Shown piece after piece: positions 52,793-61,170 of a DNA stretch of 64,000 nt (position 1 is the stretch's first letter; every line of letters begins with the position of its first letter). The DNA comes from Alphaproteobacteria bacterium (GTDB lineage: Bacteria; Pseudomonadota; Alphaproteobacteria; UBA828). The notes beneath the pieces were generated by a model that saw only the letters and a program-made list of their open reading frames with translations, did no database searches and was not told the DNA's origin. The stretch lies in NCBI GenBank assembly GCA_022826345.1, contig JAJDVB010000178.1, positions 1-64,000 on the forward strand, read 5' to 3'. Position numbers and translations under genes: made by a program.

Positions 52793-53827
52793 GTGACGCC
52801 ACGCGCCGCGCCGCGGGCGGTGATTCTCGGCTGCGCGGGCCCGGTACTCGACGCAGACGAGCGCCGCTTCATGACAGAAGCGGATCCAACGGGTTTCATC
52901 CTATTCAAGCGAAATTGTGAACGACCGGAGCAGGTTCGGACGCTGGTCGCGGCACTGCGCGAGGCCGTCGCGCGACCCGGCGCGCCGGTGTTGATCGATC
53001 AGGAAGGCGGCCGCGTAGCCCGCCTCGGCGCCCCGCACTGGTGCGTGCCGCCCGCGCCGGCGCTGCTCGGTGCGCTGGCCAGGATCGACGAGACCGCCGG
53101 CGCACGCGCGGCCTGGCTCAACGCCCGCTTGGTGGCGGCGGACCTGCATCCCCTCGGGATCACGGTCAACTGCGCGCCGGTGCTGGACCTCCACCTCGGT
53201 CATGCCGGCAATGCCATCGGCGACCGCTCGCTTGGCGCCGATCCGCACGTGGTAGGGCGATTGGGCCGGGCAGTCTGTGACGGCCTTGCCGCGGGCGGCA
53301 TCGTCCCGGCCATCAAGCACTTGCCGGGTCACGGGCGCGCGGCTGCCGACAGCCACGCGGTGCTGCCGCGTGTCGAGGCATCGCTCGACGTGCTGCGCGC
53401 TTCCGATTTCGCGCCTTTTCGCGCGCTTTGCGATACGCCGGCGGGATTGACTGCCCATGTGTGCTATGCGGCACTCGACCCCGAGCGGCCCGGCACACTC
53501 TCCAGGACCGTGATCGAGGAGGCCGTGAGAGGCGCCATCGGCTTCGACGGCTTGTTGGTGAGCGACGATCTTTCCATGGGTGCCTTGACCGGACCGGTCG
53601 GCGCACGGGCCGCCGCTGCGCTCGCGGCCGGCTGCGACCTGGCTCTTCACTGCAACGGAAACCGCGACGAAATGGCGGATGTCACGGCGGCCGTGCCCCG
53701 ACTCGAGGGCCGCGCGCGGGAGCGATTTGATTTGATGTTGGCGTTGCGGCACGAACCCGACCCCTTCGACCAAGCCGACGGCCGCCGTGAGCTGGATGCC
53801 TTGCTGGCCCGGGTGGCTCCTCCGTGA
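52793..53827 (+). CDS. nagZ: Beta-N-acetylhexosaminidase NagZ (GH3)
   Basis: A 344-residue GH3 enzyme that trims N-acetylglucosamine from peptidoglycan recycling products in the cytoplasm. The catalytic loop KHLPGHGRAAADSH (175-188) holds the substrate-binding Lys-His pair and the acid/base His. SDDLSMGA (257-264) holds the nucleophilic Asp. EGGRVARL is the N-terminal substrate motif. Start is GTG at 52793 with GAGG shortly upstream. The stop overlaps the protease start (GTGA). Confidence 0.94.
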   Translation: MTPRAAPRAVILGCAGPVLDADERRFMTEADPTGFILFKRNCERPEQVRTLVAALREAVARPGAPVLIDQEGGRVARLGAPHWCVPPAPALLGALARIDETAGARAAWLNARLVAADLHPLGITVNCAPVLDLHLGHAGNAIGDRSLGADPHVVGRLGRAVCDGLAAGGIVPAIKHLPGHGRAAADSHAVLPRVEASLDVLRASDFAPFRALCDTPAGLTAHVCYAALDPERPGTLSRTVIEEAVRGAIGFDGLLVSDDLSMGALTGPVGARAAAALAAGCDLALHCNGNRDEMADVTAAVPRLEGRARERFDLMLALRHEPDPFDQADGRRELDALLARVAPP

Positions 53828-54528
53828 TCGAGGCCTGGATCCTCGCCGCATCGGTCTGGGTGATTCCGGTGCTGCTCGCCATCACCCTGCACGAGGCCGC
53901 GCACGGTTGGGCAGCGCTCAAGCTCGGCGACGACACGGCGAAGCGGCTCGGCCGGGTCACGCTCAATCCGATCAAGCACGTGCACCCCGTGGGCACGATC
54001 CTGTTGCCGGGCGCGCTCATCGCCGTCGGCGCGCCCTTCGTCTTCGGCTTCGCGAAACCTGTGCCGGTCAACCCGGCGAGGCTTCGCAACCCCAGGGGCG
54101 GCATGGTCCTCGTAGCGCTCGCGGGGCCGGGGATGAACATCCTGCTGGCCTGCCTCTCGGCCTTGCTGCTCCACGTGGCAACGGCCCTTCCGGCGTCGCT
54201 GGCCGAATGGTGGCAGGCGACGTTCACCCTCGGCATCGTCATCAACCTGGTGCTGGCCATCTTCAACATGCTGCCGGTGCCGCCGCTCGACGGCGGCCGC
54301 GTGGTGCACGGGCTGCTGCCGCCGCGCCATGCCGAGCGTTTCGCGCGACTCGAACGCTTCGGTATAATTGCCGTGCTGGTGGCGTTCTTTCTGGTGCCGC
54401 TGGCGGCGGCGGAGTTCGGCAGCGCGTTCAACCCGCTGGCGGCGATCATCCTGCCGCCGACGGCAGCAGGTTTCGAGTTGATCGTCGGTTTGTTCGGCGT
54501 GGAGGCGTTGGTGTCATGGCTGATCTGA
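53824..54528 (+). CDS. Site-2-protease-like M50 membrane metalloprotease
   Basis: A 234-residue membrane protein with HEAAH (His23, Glu24, His27) and a downstream LDGGR, the two zinc-binding motifs of the M50 family. Helices are at about 8-28, 88-115, 140-160 and 180-200. It belongs to the short cardiolipin-like/YdaF-type group without a PDZ domain. Start is GTG at 53824, overlapping nagZ; its 3' end overlaps scpA by 13 bp. Its presence between nagZ and scpA couples it tightly to this housekeeping operon. Confidence 0.9.
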   Translation: MIEAWILAASVWVIPVLLAITLHEAAHGWAALKLGDDTAKRLGRVTLNPIKHVHPVGTILLPGALIAVGAPFVFGFAKPVPVNPARLRNPRGGMVLVALAGPGMNILLACLSALLLHVATALPASLAEWWQATFTLGIVINLVLAIFNMLPVPPLDGGRVVHGLLPPRHAERFARLERFGIIAVLVAFFLVPLAAAEFGSAFNPLAAIILPPTAAGFELIVGLFGVEALVSWLI

Positions 54529-55337
54529 CACCGTTTGAAGACGACGCGAGCGCGGGAGGCTCGGCTGCGCGCCCGCCCGGTGCGGCCGGCGACGAGCCCA
54601 CGCTGATCGTCAACCTCGACGGCTTCGAGGGGCCGCTCGACCTGCTGCTCACGCTCGCCCGCACCCAGAAGGTCGACCTCGCCCGCATCTCGATACTGGC
54701 GCTGGCCGAGCAGTATCTGGACTACGTCGCCCAGGCGCGCCGGCTTCGCCTGGAGCTTGCGGCCAACTATCTGGTCATGGCGGCGTGGCTCGCCTACCTC
54801 AAGTCGCGCCTGCTCCTGCCCGACGAGGGGGAAGACGCTGAGGAGCCGAGCGGCCCCGAGATGGCTGCTGCGCTCGCCCTCAGGCTTCGTCGCCTGGCCG
54901 CGATGCGCGACGCCGCGGCGATCCTGATGGACCGGCCGCAACTGGGGCGGGACGTCTTCGCCGCCGGCGCGGCCGAGGGCCTGCCCGTGCATGAGGAGGC
55001 GCTGCACGAGGGCACGCTCGTCGAGCTGCTGCGGGCCTATGCCGCTCATCGCATCCGCCGCAAGCCGCGCGGCCTGTTGATCGAGCTCAGCGCCTATCAC
55101 TCGATGGAGGACGCCTACAAGCGGCTGACACAGTTGCTGGGCAGCACGCCGGACTGGGAGATCCTTGAGCGCTTTCTGCCCCGCGGCTCTGGCCCCGAGA
55201 GCGAGGCGGCCGCGCGGTCGGGCGTGGCGAGCACATTGGCTGCGTCGCTGGAGCTTGCGCGCGAGGGCCAGTTGCAGCTTCGCCAGATGGAACCGTTCGG
55301 CCCGATCTACCTCCGCCGGAGGCGGGAAGAGACATGA
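54516..55337 (+). CDS. scpA: Segregation and condensation protein A
   Basis: A 273-residue kleisin subunit of the SMC-ScpAB condensin. LIVNLDGFEGPLDLLLTLAR is the conserved N-terminal SMC-binding segment, and ELAANYLVMAAWLAYLKSRL continues it. The C-terminal part contacts the SMC head. ATG at 54516 has GGAGG 10 nt upstream and sits inside the M50 gene. The stop overlaps scpB by 4 bp. Confidence 0.95.
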   Translation: MADLTPFEDDASAGGSAARPPGAAGDEPTLIVNLDGFEGPLDLLLTLARTQKVDLARISILALAEQYLDYVAQARRLRLELAANYLVMAAWLAYLKSRLLLPDEGEDAEEPSGPEMAAALALRLRRLAAMRDAAAILMDRPQLGRDVFAAGAAEGLPVHEEALHEGTLVELLRAYAAHRIRRKPRGLLIELSAYHSMEDAYKRLTQLLGSTPDWEILERFLPRGSGPESEAAARSGVASTLAASLELAREGQLQLRQMEPFGPIYLRRRREET

Positions 55338-56062
55338 CCGATTCGCCCGAGTTGTCACTGACCGCAGAGCCCACCGAGGATGAGGAGCGTGCGGCCCGAG
55401 CGCGCCGCATCATGGAAGCCATGATCTTCGCGGCGGGCCGTCCGGTCGATGCTGCGACACTTGCGGCACAAGTGCCGGAGGGTACCGATGTCGAGGGAGA
55501 GCTCGCCGCGCTCGCCGCCTACTACGAGCACCGCGGCGTCCAGCTCGTGAAGGTCGCCGGCGGCTGGACCTTCCGCACCGCGGCGGATCTGGCCGATCAC
55601 TTGGCCGTACACCGGGTGGTCCGCCGGCGCCTGTCGCGGGCGGCTCTGGAGACGCTTGCGATCATCGCCTACCACCAGCCGGTCACGCGGGCGGAGGTGG
55701 AGGAGATTCGCGGGGTCCACCTGGGACGGGGCACGCTCGACATCCTGCTGGAAGCCGGCTGGATCGCGCCGAAGGGGCGCCGGCGCACGCCGGGCCGCCC
55801 CGTCACCTGGGTGACCACGCCGGCATTCATGGAGCATTTCGGGCTGGAAAGCCTCGACGACCTTCCCGGCGTGGACGAGCTGGAGGCTGCGGGCCTGCTC
55901 GACAGCCCCGATCCGGCGGCGGAAGGGGCAGGCGCTCAACCGCCGCTGGAAGGAGAGGGCGGCGACGCGCCCGATGCCGACAAAGAGCCCGACGAGGATG
56001 ACTCCGCAGAGGCGGTCTCCACGACGGTCGTGCCCCTCTCCGGCCGAGGCGTGCCGTCGTAA
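55334..56062 (+). CDS. scpB: Segregation and condensation protein B
   Basis: A 242-residue winged-helix protein that binds ScpA in the condensin complex. RAARARRIMEAMIFAAGRPV starts the first winged helix, and LSRAALETLAIIAYHQPVTR with EVEEIRGVHLGRGTLDILLE is the strongest family block. The C-terminal 60 residues are acidic and low-complexity. ATG at 55334 overlaps scpA. In many alphaproteobacteria tatABC follows; here the operon ends in a hairpin and a repeat array. Confidence 0.95.
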   Translation: MTDSPELSLTAEPTEDEERAARARRIMEAMIFAAGRPVDAATLAAQVPEGTDVEGELAALAAYYEHRGVQLVKVAGGWTFRTAADLADHLAVHRVVRRRLSRAALETLAIIAYHQPVTRAEVEEIRGVHLGRGTLDILLEAGWIAPKGRRRTPGRPVTWVTTPAFMEHFGLESLDDLPGVDELEAAGLLDSPDPAAEGAGAQPPLEGEGGDAPDADKEPDEDDSAEAVSTTVVPLSGRGVPS

Positions 56063-56072
56063 ACCACTGGAC

Positions 56073-56093
56073 GGCAGCGGCCCCGCCGCTGCC
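56073..56093 (+). terminator. Hairpin after scpB
   Basis: GGCAGCGG (56073-56080) pairs with CCGCTGCC (56086-56093) around a 5-nt loop, 10 nt after the scpB stop. There is no T-run after it, so termination may need Rho, but its position at the end of a ten-gene chain suggests a transcript end. Confidence 0.5.
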
Positions 56094-56170
56094 CAACTCC
56101 GATGTCTCAGCGCCGCCACGGCCTGCGTCACGCCCCGCGCGGGGGTGAGACGGCATCGAACTCTTCTTGC

Positions 56171-56318
56171 GGGATTAACCGGGATAGCCGGGATTCACCC
56201 GGATTAAGTGGGATTGAGTGAGATAACCGGGATTCACCGGGATTAAGTGGGATCAGGTGGCATGACCGGGATTCACCGGGATTGAGTGGGACTAAGTGGG
56301 ACAATCGGGATTCCGGAG
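56171..56318. repeat. Decameric / 39-bp repeat array, locus B
   Basis: GGGATT-type modules start at 56171, 56181, 56190, 56200, 56210, 56220, 56229, 56239, 56249, 56259, 56268, 56278, 56288, 56298 and 56307. Steps are 10,9,10,10,10,9,10,10,10,9,10,10,10,9: three tens and a nine add to a 39-bp higher-order unit with copies at 56190, 56229 and 56268 and partial copies at both ends. Module tails alternate between TCACC, AAGTG, GAGTG and AACC types. The array is imperfect, so it is not a recent duplication. Locus A (141-220) shows the same modules in reverse orientation. Confidence 0.85.
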
Positions 56319-56542
56319 TGAAGATAGCCGCCGTCCTCGACGGGGGCGTCGACGGCGGTAGCCCGGATTGCGGAGAGCAGCCACCCCAGCGACGGGGTCC
56401 GCCAATCCTGTCTCCGCCCGTCGCACCGCGCCCGCTCTCGGCTTGCATGGCGCGATAATGCCTCACGCGCCGATCACTGTGCAGCGCACGATGTTCCGGG
56501 GCGTTCGGGGTAACCGGGCCGGCAGCCTCGTGCGGCACTGGG

Positions 56543-56564
56543 TAGAGCGAAGAAGTCCGCTCTA
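56543..56564 (-). terminator. Weak hairpin at the end of the formate dehydrogenase operon
   Basis: TAGAGCG (56543-56549) and CGCTCTA (56558-56564) form a 7-bp stem just beyond the fdhA stop on the minus strand. No T-run follows. Terminator function is possible but weakly supported. Confidence 0.35.
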
Positions 56565-56568
56565 ACGG

Positions 56569-59325
56569 CTACTCGGCCGCTTTGGCAGCGGCTTCCACCG
56601 GAGTGACGCGAGCGGCGCAGTACTTGAACTCCGGAATCTTGCCGAACGGGTCGAGGGCCGGGTTAGTCAACATGTTGCTGGCGGCCTCGGCGAAGCAGAA
56701 GGGCACGAAGACCACGCCGGCGGGCACACCGGCATCGGCGCGGGCGCGAAGGCCGATGGCGCCGCGCCGGGTCTCGATCGTGATCGGCGCGCCGGGCTCG
56801 ATGTGCATGCGCTCAAGCTCCGCCGGTGCGAGATGGGCGACCGCTTCGGGCTCCAGGTGGTCGAGCACCGCGGCGCGCCGCGTCATCGCGCCCGTGTGCC
56901 AGTGCTCGAGCATGCGGCCGGTGGTCAGCACCATGGGGAACTCGTCGTCTGGCGATTCGTCCGGCGGCACGATCCCGGCGGGCACGAGCTTGCCGCGCTT
57001 GCTCGGCGTCGGATAGCCGTCCTCGAAGATCACGTCCTGGCCGGGTTCGTCCTCGCCCTCGCAGGGATAGGTCACGCCGCCTTCGCGGCGCAGCCTCTCC
57101 CAGCTGATGTTGTCGAGGGAGGGCATGCAGCCCTTCATCTCGGCGAAGACATCGGCCGGCCCGCCATAGTTCCAGTCGAGCCCGATGCGGCGCGCGATCT
57201 CCTGGATGATCCACCAGTCCTGCTTGACGCCGTCGGGCGCGGTAAGTGCGACGCGCCCCATCTGGACCTGGCGGTTGGTATTGGTGACCGTGCCGTCTTT
57301 TTCCGGCCACGCGGACGCCGGCAGCACCACGTCGGCGTGCCAGGCGGTCTCGGTCAGGAAGAGCTCCTGGATGACGAGATGGTCGAGCGAGGCGAGCGCT
57401 TCCCGCACATGCCGCAGGTTGGGGTCCGACATCGCCGGGTTCTCGCCCATGATGTACATGCCCCTGACTTGGCCCTCGTGGGCGGCGTTCATCACCTCGA
57501 CCACGGTGAGGCCGGCGTTGGGGTCGAGTTCGGCGTTCCAAAATTCTGAGAACTCGTCGCGCAAGATGGGGTCGGTCACCCGCTGGTAGTCCGGGTACAT
57601 CATTGGGATGAGCCCGGCGTCCGAGGCGCCCTGCACGTTGTTTTGCCCGCGCAGCGGGTGCAGACCGGTGCCGGGGCGGCCCACCTGTCCCGCGATCAGC
57701 GCCAGCGAGATCAGGCAGCGCGCGTTGTCGGTGCCGTGGATGTGCTGGGAGATGCCCATGCCCCAGAAGATGATCGCCGCCTCGGCACGCCCGTAGAGAC
57801 GCGCGACCTCGCGCAGCACGTCGGGCTCGATGCCGCAGACCGGCCCCATCTCCTCCGGTGCGTAGTCCTTAAGATGGTTGCGGAGCTGCTCAAACCCTTC
57901 CGTGTGGGCCGAGACGTACTGCCGGTCGTAGAGCTCTTCCTCGACGATGACGTGCATCAGCGCGTTGAGCAGTGCCACGTCCGTACCGGACTTGAACTGC
58001 ATGAAGTGGCTCGCGTGGCGGGAGAGCGCCGAGCCGCGCGGGTCGATCACGATCAGCTTCGCGCCGCGTTTCGCCGCGTTCTTGAAGAAGGTCGCGGCCA
58101 CCGGATGGTTTGCGGTGGGCTGGGCGCCAATCACGATGATGACGTCGGAGTGTTCGACCTGGTTGAAGCTCGCGGTGACCGCGCCGGAGCCGATGCATTC
58201 CAGCAGCGCTGCCACCGAGGAGGCGTGGCAAAGCCTGGTGCAATGATCGACGTTGTTGGTGCCGAAGCCCGCGCGCACGAGCTTCTGAAACAGATAGGCC
58301 TCCTCGTTGGAGCCCTTGGCGGAACCGAAGCCCGCGAGCGCGCCCGCGCTGTGCTCGTCCCGAATTCGCTTGAGGCCCGCCGCCGCCACGTCGAGCGCTT
58401 CGTCCCAACTGGCCTCGCGGAAATGGGTGAAGGGATTCGCCGGGTCGATGTCGATATCGGCCGACTTGGGCGCGTCCTCCCGGCGGATCAGCGGCGCCGT
58501 CAACCGGTGCTGATGATTCACGTAGTCGAAGCCGAAGCGGCCCTTGACGCACAGCCTGCCGTGGTTGGCCGGGCCGTCCTTGCCGTCCACCCAGAGGATC
58601 TTGTTGTCCTTGACGTTGAAGGTGAGCTGGCAGCCGACGCCGCAGTAGGGGCAGACGCTGTCAACTTCCTTGGCCGGCGTCTCCTTGCCGACCTCCTTGG
58701 CCGGCATCAGCGCGCCGGTGGGGCAGGCCTGCACGCATTCGCCGCAGGCGACGCAGGTGCTCTCACCCATGGGGTCGTCGAAGTCGAAGACGATCTTGTT
58801 GCGCGCGCCCCGGCCGGCCATGCCGATCACGTCGTTGACCTGCACCTCGCGGCAGGCGCGGACGCAGCGGGTGCAATGGATGCAGGCGTCCAGGTTGACC
58901 GCCATCGCCGTGTGAGTGAGGTCGGGGGCAGGCGACTGCCGCGGTTCGAAGCGGCTCGTCGAGAGACCCATGGTCCCCGCCCAATCCCAAAGCTCGCACG
59001 ACGGGTCGTGGCTCGACTCCGGCGGAGGCTGATCGGCGAGCAGCAGCTCCATCACCATGTCGCGGGAGCGCACCGCACGCTCCGCATCGACGCGGACCAC
59101 CATCCCGTCCGCCGGCCTGCGGATGCAGGAGGCCGCGAGCACCCGCTCGCCTTCGATCTCCACCATGCAGACCCGGCAGTTGCCGTCCGGCCGGTAGCCG
59201 GGCTCGGGTGTGTAGCAAAGGTGGGGAATGTCGATCCCGTTCCGCTTGGCGACCTGCCAGATGGTCTCGTCCGGCTGCGCGGTGACGGCGCGGCCGTCGA
59301 GGGTGAAGCGGATGACGTCGCTCAT
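56569..59325 (-). CDS. NAD-dependent formate dehydrogenase alpha (catalytic) subunit
   Basis: A 918-residue molybdenum- or tungsten-bis-MGD enzyme. In order: an N-terminal [2Fe-2S] domain (Cys37, Cys50, Cys53, Cys67); a region where relatives carry a His-Cys3 cluster but which here reads HDPSCELWDWAGTMG with only one Cys; two ferredoxin clusters (CIHCTRCVRACREV; CVACGECVQACPTGAL); a further 4Fe-4S (CPYCGVGCQLTFNV ... RLCVKGRFG); then the catalytic domain, where the second Cys in DHCTRLCHASSV is the metal ligand. It oxidises formate to CO2. It overlaps the beta-subunit gene by 4 bp. It would complete oxidation of one-carbon units released by demethylation. Confidence 0.93.
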   Translation of the reverse strand: MSDVIRFTLDGRAVTAQPDETIWQVAKRNGIDIPHLCYTPEPGYRPDGNCRVCMVEIEGERVLAASCIRRPADGMVVRVDAERAVRSRDMVMELLLADQPPPESSHDPSCELWDWAGTMGLSTSRFEPRQSPAPDLTHTAMAVNLDACIHCTRCVRACREVQVNDVIGMAGRGARNKIVFDFDDPMGESTCVACGECVQACPTGALMPAKEVGKETPAKEVDSVCPYCGVGCQLTFNVKDNKILWVDGKDGPANHGRLCVKGRFGFDYVNHQHRLTAPLIRREDAPKSADIDIDPANPFTHFREASWDEALDVAAAGLKRIRDEHSAGALAGFGSAKGSNEEAYLFQKLVRAGFGTNNVDHCTRLCHASSVAALLECIGSGAVTASFNQVEHSDVIIVIGAQPTANHPVAATFFKNAAKRGAKLIVIDPRGSALSRHASHFMQFKSGTDVALLNALMHVIVEEELYDRQYVSAHTEGFEQLRNHLKDYAPEEMGPVCGIEPDVLREVARLYGRAEAAIIFWGMGISQHIHGTDNARCLISLALIAGQVGRPGTGLHPLRGQNNVQGASDAGLIPMMYPDYQRVTDPILRDEFSEFWNAELDPNAGLTVVEVMNAAHEGQVRGMYIMGENPAMSDPNLRHVREALASLDHLVIQELFLTETAWHADVVLPASAWPEKDGTVTNTNRQVQMGRVALTAPDGVKQDWWIIQEIARRIGLDWNYGGPADVFAEMKGCMPSLDNISWERLRREGGVTYPCEGEDEPGQDVIFEDGYPTPSKRGKLVPAGIVPPDESPDDEFPMVLTTGRMLEHWHTGAMTRRAAVLDHLEPEAVAHLAPAELERMHIEPGAPITIETRRGAIGLRARADAGVPAGVVFVPFCFAEAASNMLTNPALDPFGKIPEFKYCAARVTPVEAAAKAAE

Positions 59326-61022
59326 GCGAGCTCCTCCGGGAAGTAGCGCAGGATCGAGAGCAGCGGGTTCGGCGCGGCCTGCCCGAGCCCACAGATCGAG
59401 GCGTCGGCCATGGCGGCACTCAACTCGCGCAAGAGCGGCGCATCCCAGTGGCCGTTACTCATCATGACTGCCGCCTTCTCGCAGCCGACACGGCAAGGCG
59501 TGCATTGCCCGCAGCTCTCGTCTTCGAAGAACCGCATCAGGTTCAGCGCCGCGCCCTTCAAATCGTCCTTGTCCGATAGCACCATGACCGCAGCCGAGCC
59601 AATGAAGCAGCCGTGCTCCTCCAGGGTGCCGAAATCGAGCGGGAGGTCGGCCATCGAGGCGGGCAGAATGCCGCCCGAGGCACCGCCGGGCAGGTAGGCG
59701 CGGAAGGTGTGGCCGTCGGCCATGCCGCCGCAGAATTCAGCCAACAGCTCGTTCATGGTGATCCCGGCCGGCGCCAGCTTGACGCCAGGCTCCTTCACCC
59801 GGCCGGACACCGAGAAGCTGTGGAAGCCGGAGCGCCCGTTGCGGCCTTCGTCCGCAAACCAGCGCGGCCCCCGCTCCAGGATGTCGCGCACCCAGTGGAG
59901 CGTCTCGACATTGTTGATGAGCGTGGGCCGGCCCCAGAGTCCGACCTGGGAGGGGAAGGGGGGCTTGTGCCTGGGCTCGCCCCGCTTGCCCTCGATGCTT
60001 TCCAGCATCGCCGACTCCTCGCCGCAGATATAGGCGCCCGCGCCCCGGCGGAGGATGAGCCTGGTCTGGTCAGTGAAGCCTGCGGCGTCGAGCTTCGCGA
60101 TCTCCTCCAGCAGAACCTCGCGGATGCCGGGATACTCGTCGCGCAGGTAGATGTAGCACTCGGCGGCTTCCACAGCCCAGCCGGCGATCAGCGAGCCTTC
60201 GAGAAAGCGGTGCGGGTCGGTCTCCATGTAGACCCGGTCCTTGATGGTGCCGGGCTCGCCCTCATCCGCGTTCACCGCCATCAGCCGCGGGCCGGTCTCG
60301 GCGCGGACGAAGCGCCACTTGCGCCCGGTCGGGAAGCCCGCGCCGCCCTTGCCCTTGAGGCCGCTCTCCTCCAGCGCCGCGATCACGTCGTTGACGGACC
60401 GCGCGCCCGACAGGCATTCCTTGAGCACGGTGTAGCCGCCAGCAGCGACATAGGCGTCGAAATCAACGTAAGGCGGATTGACCGGCGAATGATCCGCTCC
60501 CTCGACACAAGCCAGGATCGACGCGACGGTCGCCTGGGTCACGTGGCGATGGCCCACCTCGGCCACCGGCGCTTCCTCGCAGCGGCCCATGCAGGGCGCC
60601 CGCACCACCCGTACCGCGTTTCCCACCGCGCCGGGGAGCGCCTCCAGCAACGCGGGCGCGCCGAGACATTCGCAGGTGAGGCTGTCACAGACCCGGACCG
60701 TGAGCGGTGGCGGCGGGCTCTCGCCCTCCATCACCACGTCGAAATGGGCGTAGAAGGTCGCGACCTCGTAGACCTCGGCCATGGCGAGGCGCATCTCGGC
60801 CGCGAGCGCCGCCAGATGACGGGCCGCGAGGCAGCCGTAGTGGTCCTGGATCTTGTGCAGGTGCTCGATCAGCAGGTCTTGGCGCCTGGGCTCATCTCCC
60901 AGCAGCGCGCGGATCTCTGCCTGCGCCGCCGGGTCGACCTGCCGTCCCTTCTCGGTGTAACGCGCTCTGCGCCTCCCGCTTCCGGGGTGTCTGGGCGCCT
61001 GATTTCCGGCCGATAGGGCCAC
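59322..61022 (-). CDS. NAD-dependent formate dehydrogenase beta subunit (NuoE-NuoF fusion)
   Basis: A 566-residue diaphorase subunit. The N-terminal ~165 residues are NuoE-like, with the [2Fe-2S] pairs in RVCDSLTCECLG and APCMGRCEEAP. The C-terminal ~400 are NuoF-like: GLKGKGGAGFPTGRKW (NADH), YICGEESAMLESIEG (FMN) and ESCGQCTPCRVGCEKA (4Fe-4S). A two-subunit FDH with this fused beta chain resembles Fdh1 of Methylorubrum extorquens. The only workable start is GTG at 61022, with GGAG 7 nt upstream; the first 25 residues are Arg- and Pro-rich and less certain. It passes formate electrons to NAD+. Confidence 0.92.
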   Translation of the reverse strand: MALSAGNQAPRHPGSGRRRARYTEKGRQVDPAAQAEIRALLGDEPRRQDLLIEHLHKIQDHYGCLAARHLAALAAEMRLAMAEVYEVATFYAHFDVVMEGESPPPPLTVRVCDSLTCECLGAPALLEALPGAVGNAVRVVRAPCMGRCEEAPVAEVGHRHVTQATVASILACVEGADHSPVNPPYVDFDAYVAAGGYTVLKECLSGARSVNDVIAALEESGLKGKGGAGFPTGRKWRFVRAETGPRLMAVNADEGEPGTIKDRVYMETDPHRFLEGSLIAGWAVEAAECYIYLRDEYPGIREVLLEEIAKLDAAGFTDQTRLILRRGAGAYICGEESAMLESIEGKRGEPRHKPPFPSQVGLWGRPTLINNVETLHWVRDILERGPRWFADEGRNGRSGFHSFSVSGRVKEPGVKLAPAGITMNELLAEFCGGMADGHTFRAYLPGGASGGILPASMADLPLDFGTLEEHGCFIGSAAVMVLSDKDDLKGAALNLMRFFEDESCGQCTPCRVGCEKAAVMMSNGHWDAPLLRELSAAMADASICGLGQAAPNPLLSILRYFPEELA

Positions 61023-61045
61023 TCACGGTCTCCGACGATGTTGGT

Positions 61046-61061
61046 CCGCCGAGCTCGGCGG
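61046..61061. promoter_or_regulatory. 16-bp perfect palindrome upstream of formate dehydrogenase
   Basis: CCGCCGAGCTCGGCGG is perfectly self-complementary and lies 24 bp before the fdhB start. It could be an operator for a dimeric regulator or a short 5'-UTR hairpin. No regulator gene is adjacent. Confidence 0.45.
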
Positions 61062-61170
61062 GCGGTAAGACAAACTGGCCCCGATGCCTAACACCTAGCC
61101 GGTCGACGGTCGAGAATTAGTTTGAATGTCGATCCAGGTGCACCGCGTCGCGAGGCAGTGATCGGGTTGC

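Larger units (their letters stand above)
56063..56568. other. Intergenic region between scpB and formate dehydrogenase
   Basis: About 506 bp between convergent genes. It contains the scpB hairpin (56073-56093), the decamer/39-bp repeat array (56171-56318), and a weak hairpin near the fdhA end. I see no tRNA, no tat genes and no other supported coding sequence. A minus-strand frame 56128-56538 reads through the repeat as a 13-residue peptide repeat but has no independent support. Confidence 0.65.
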
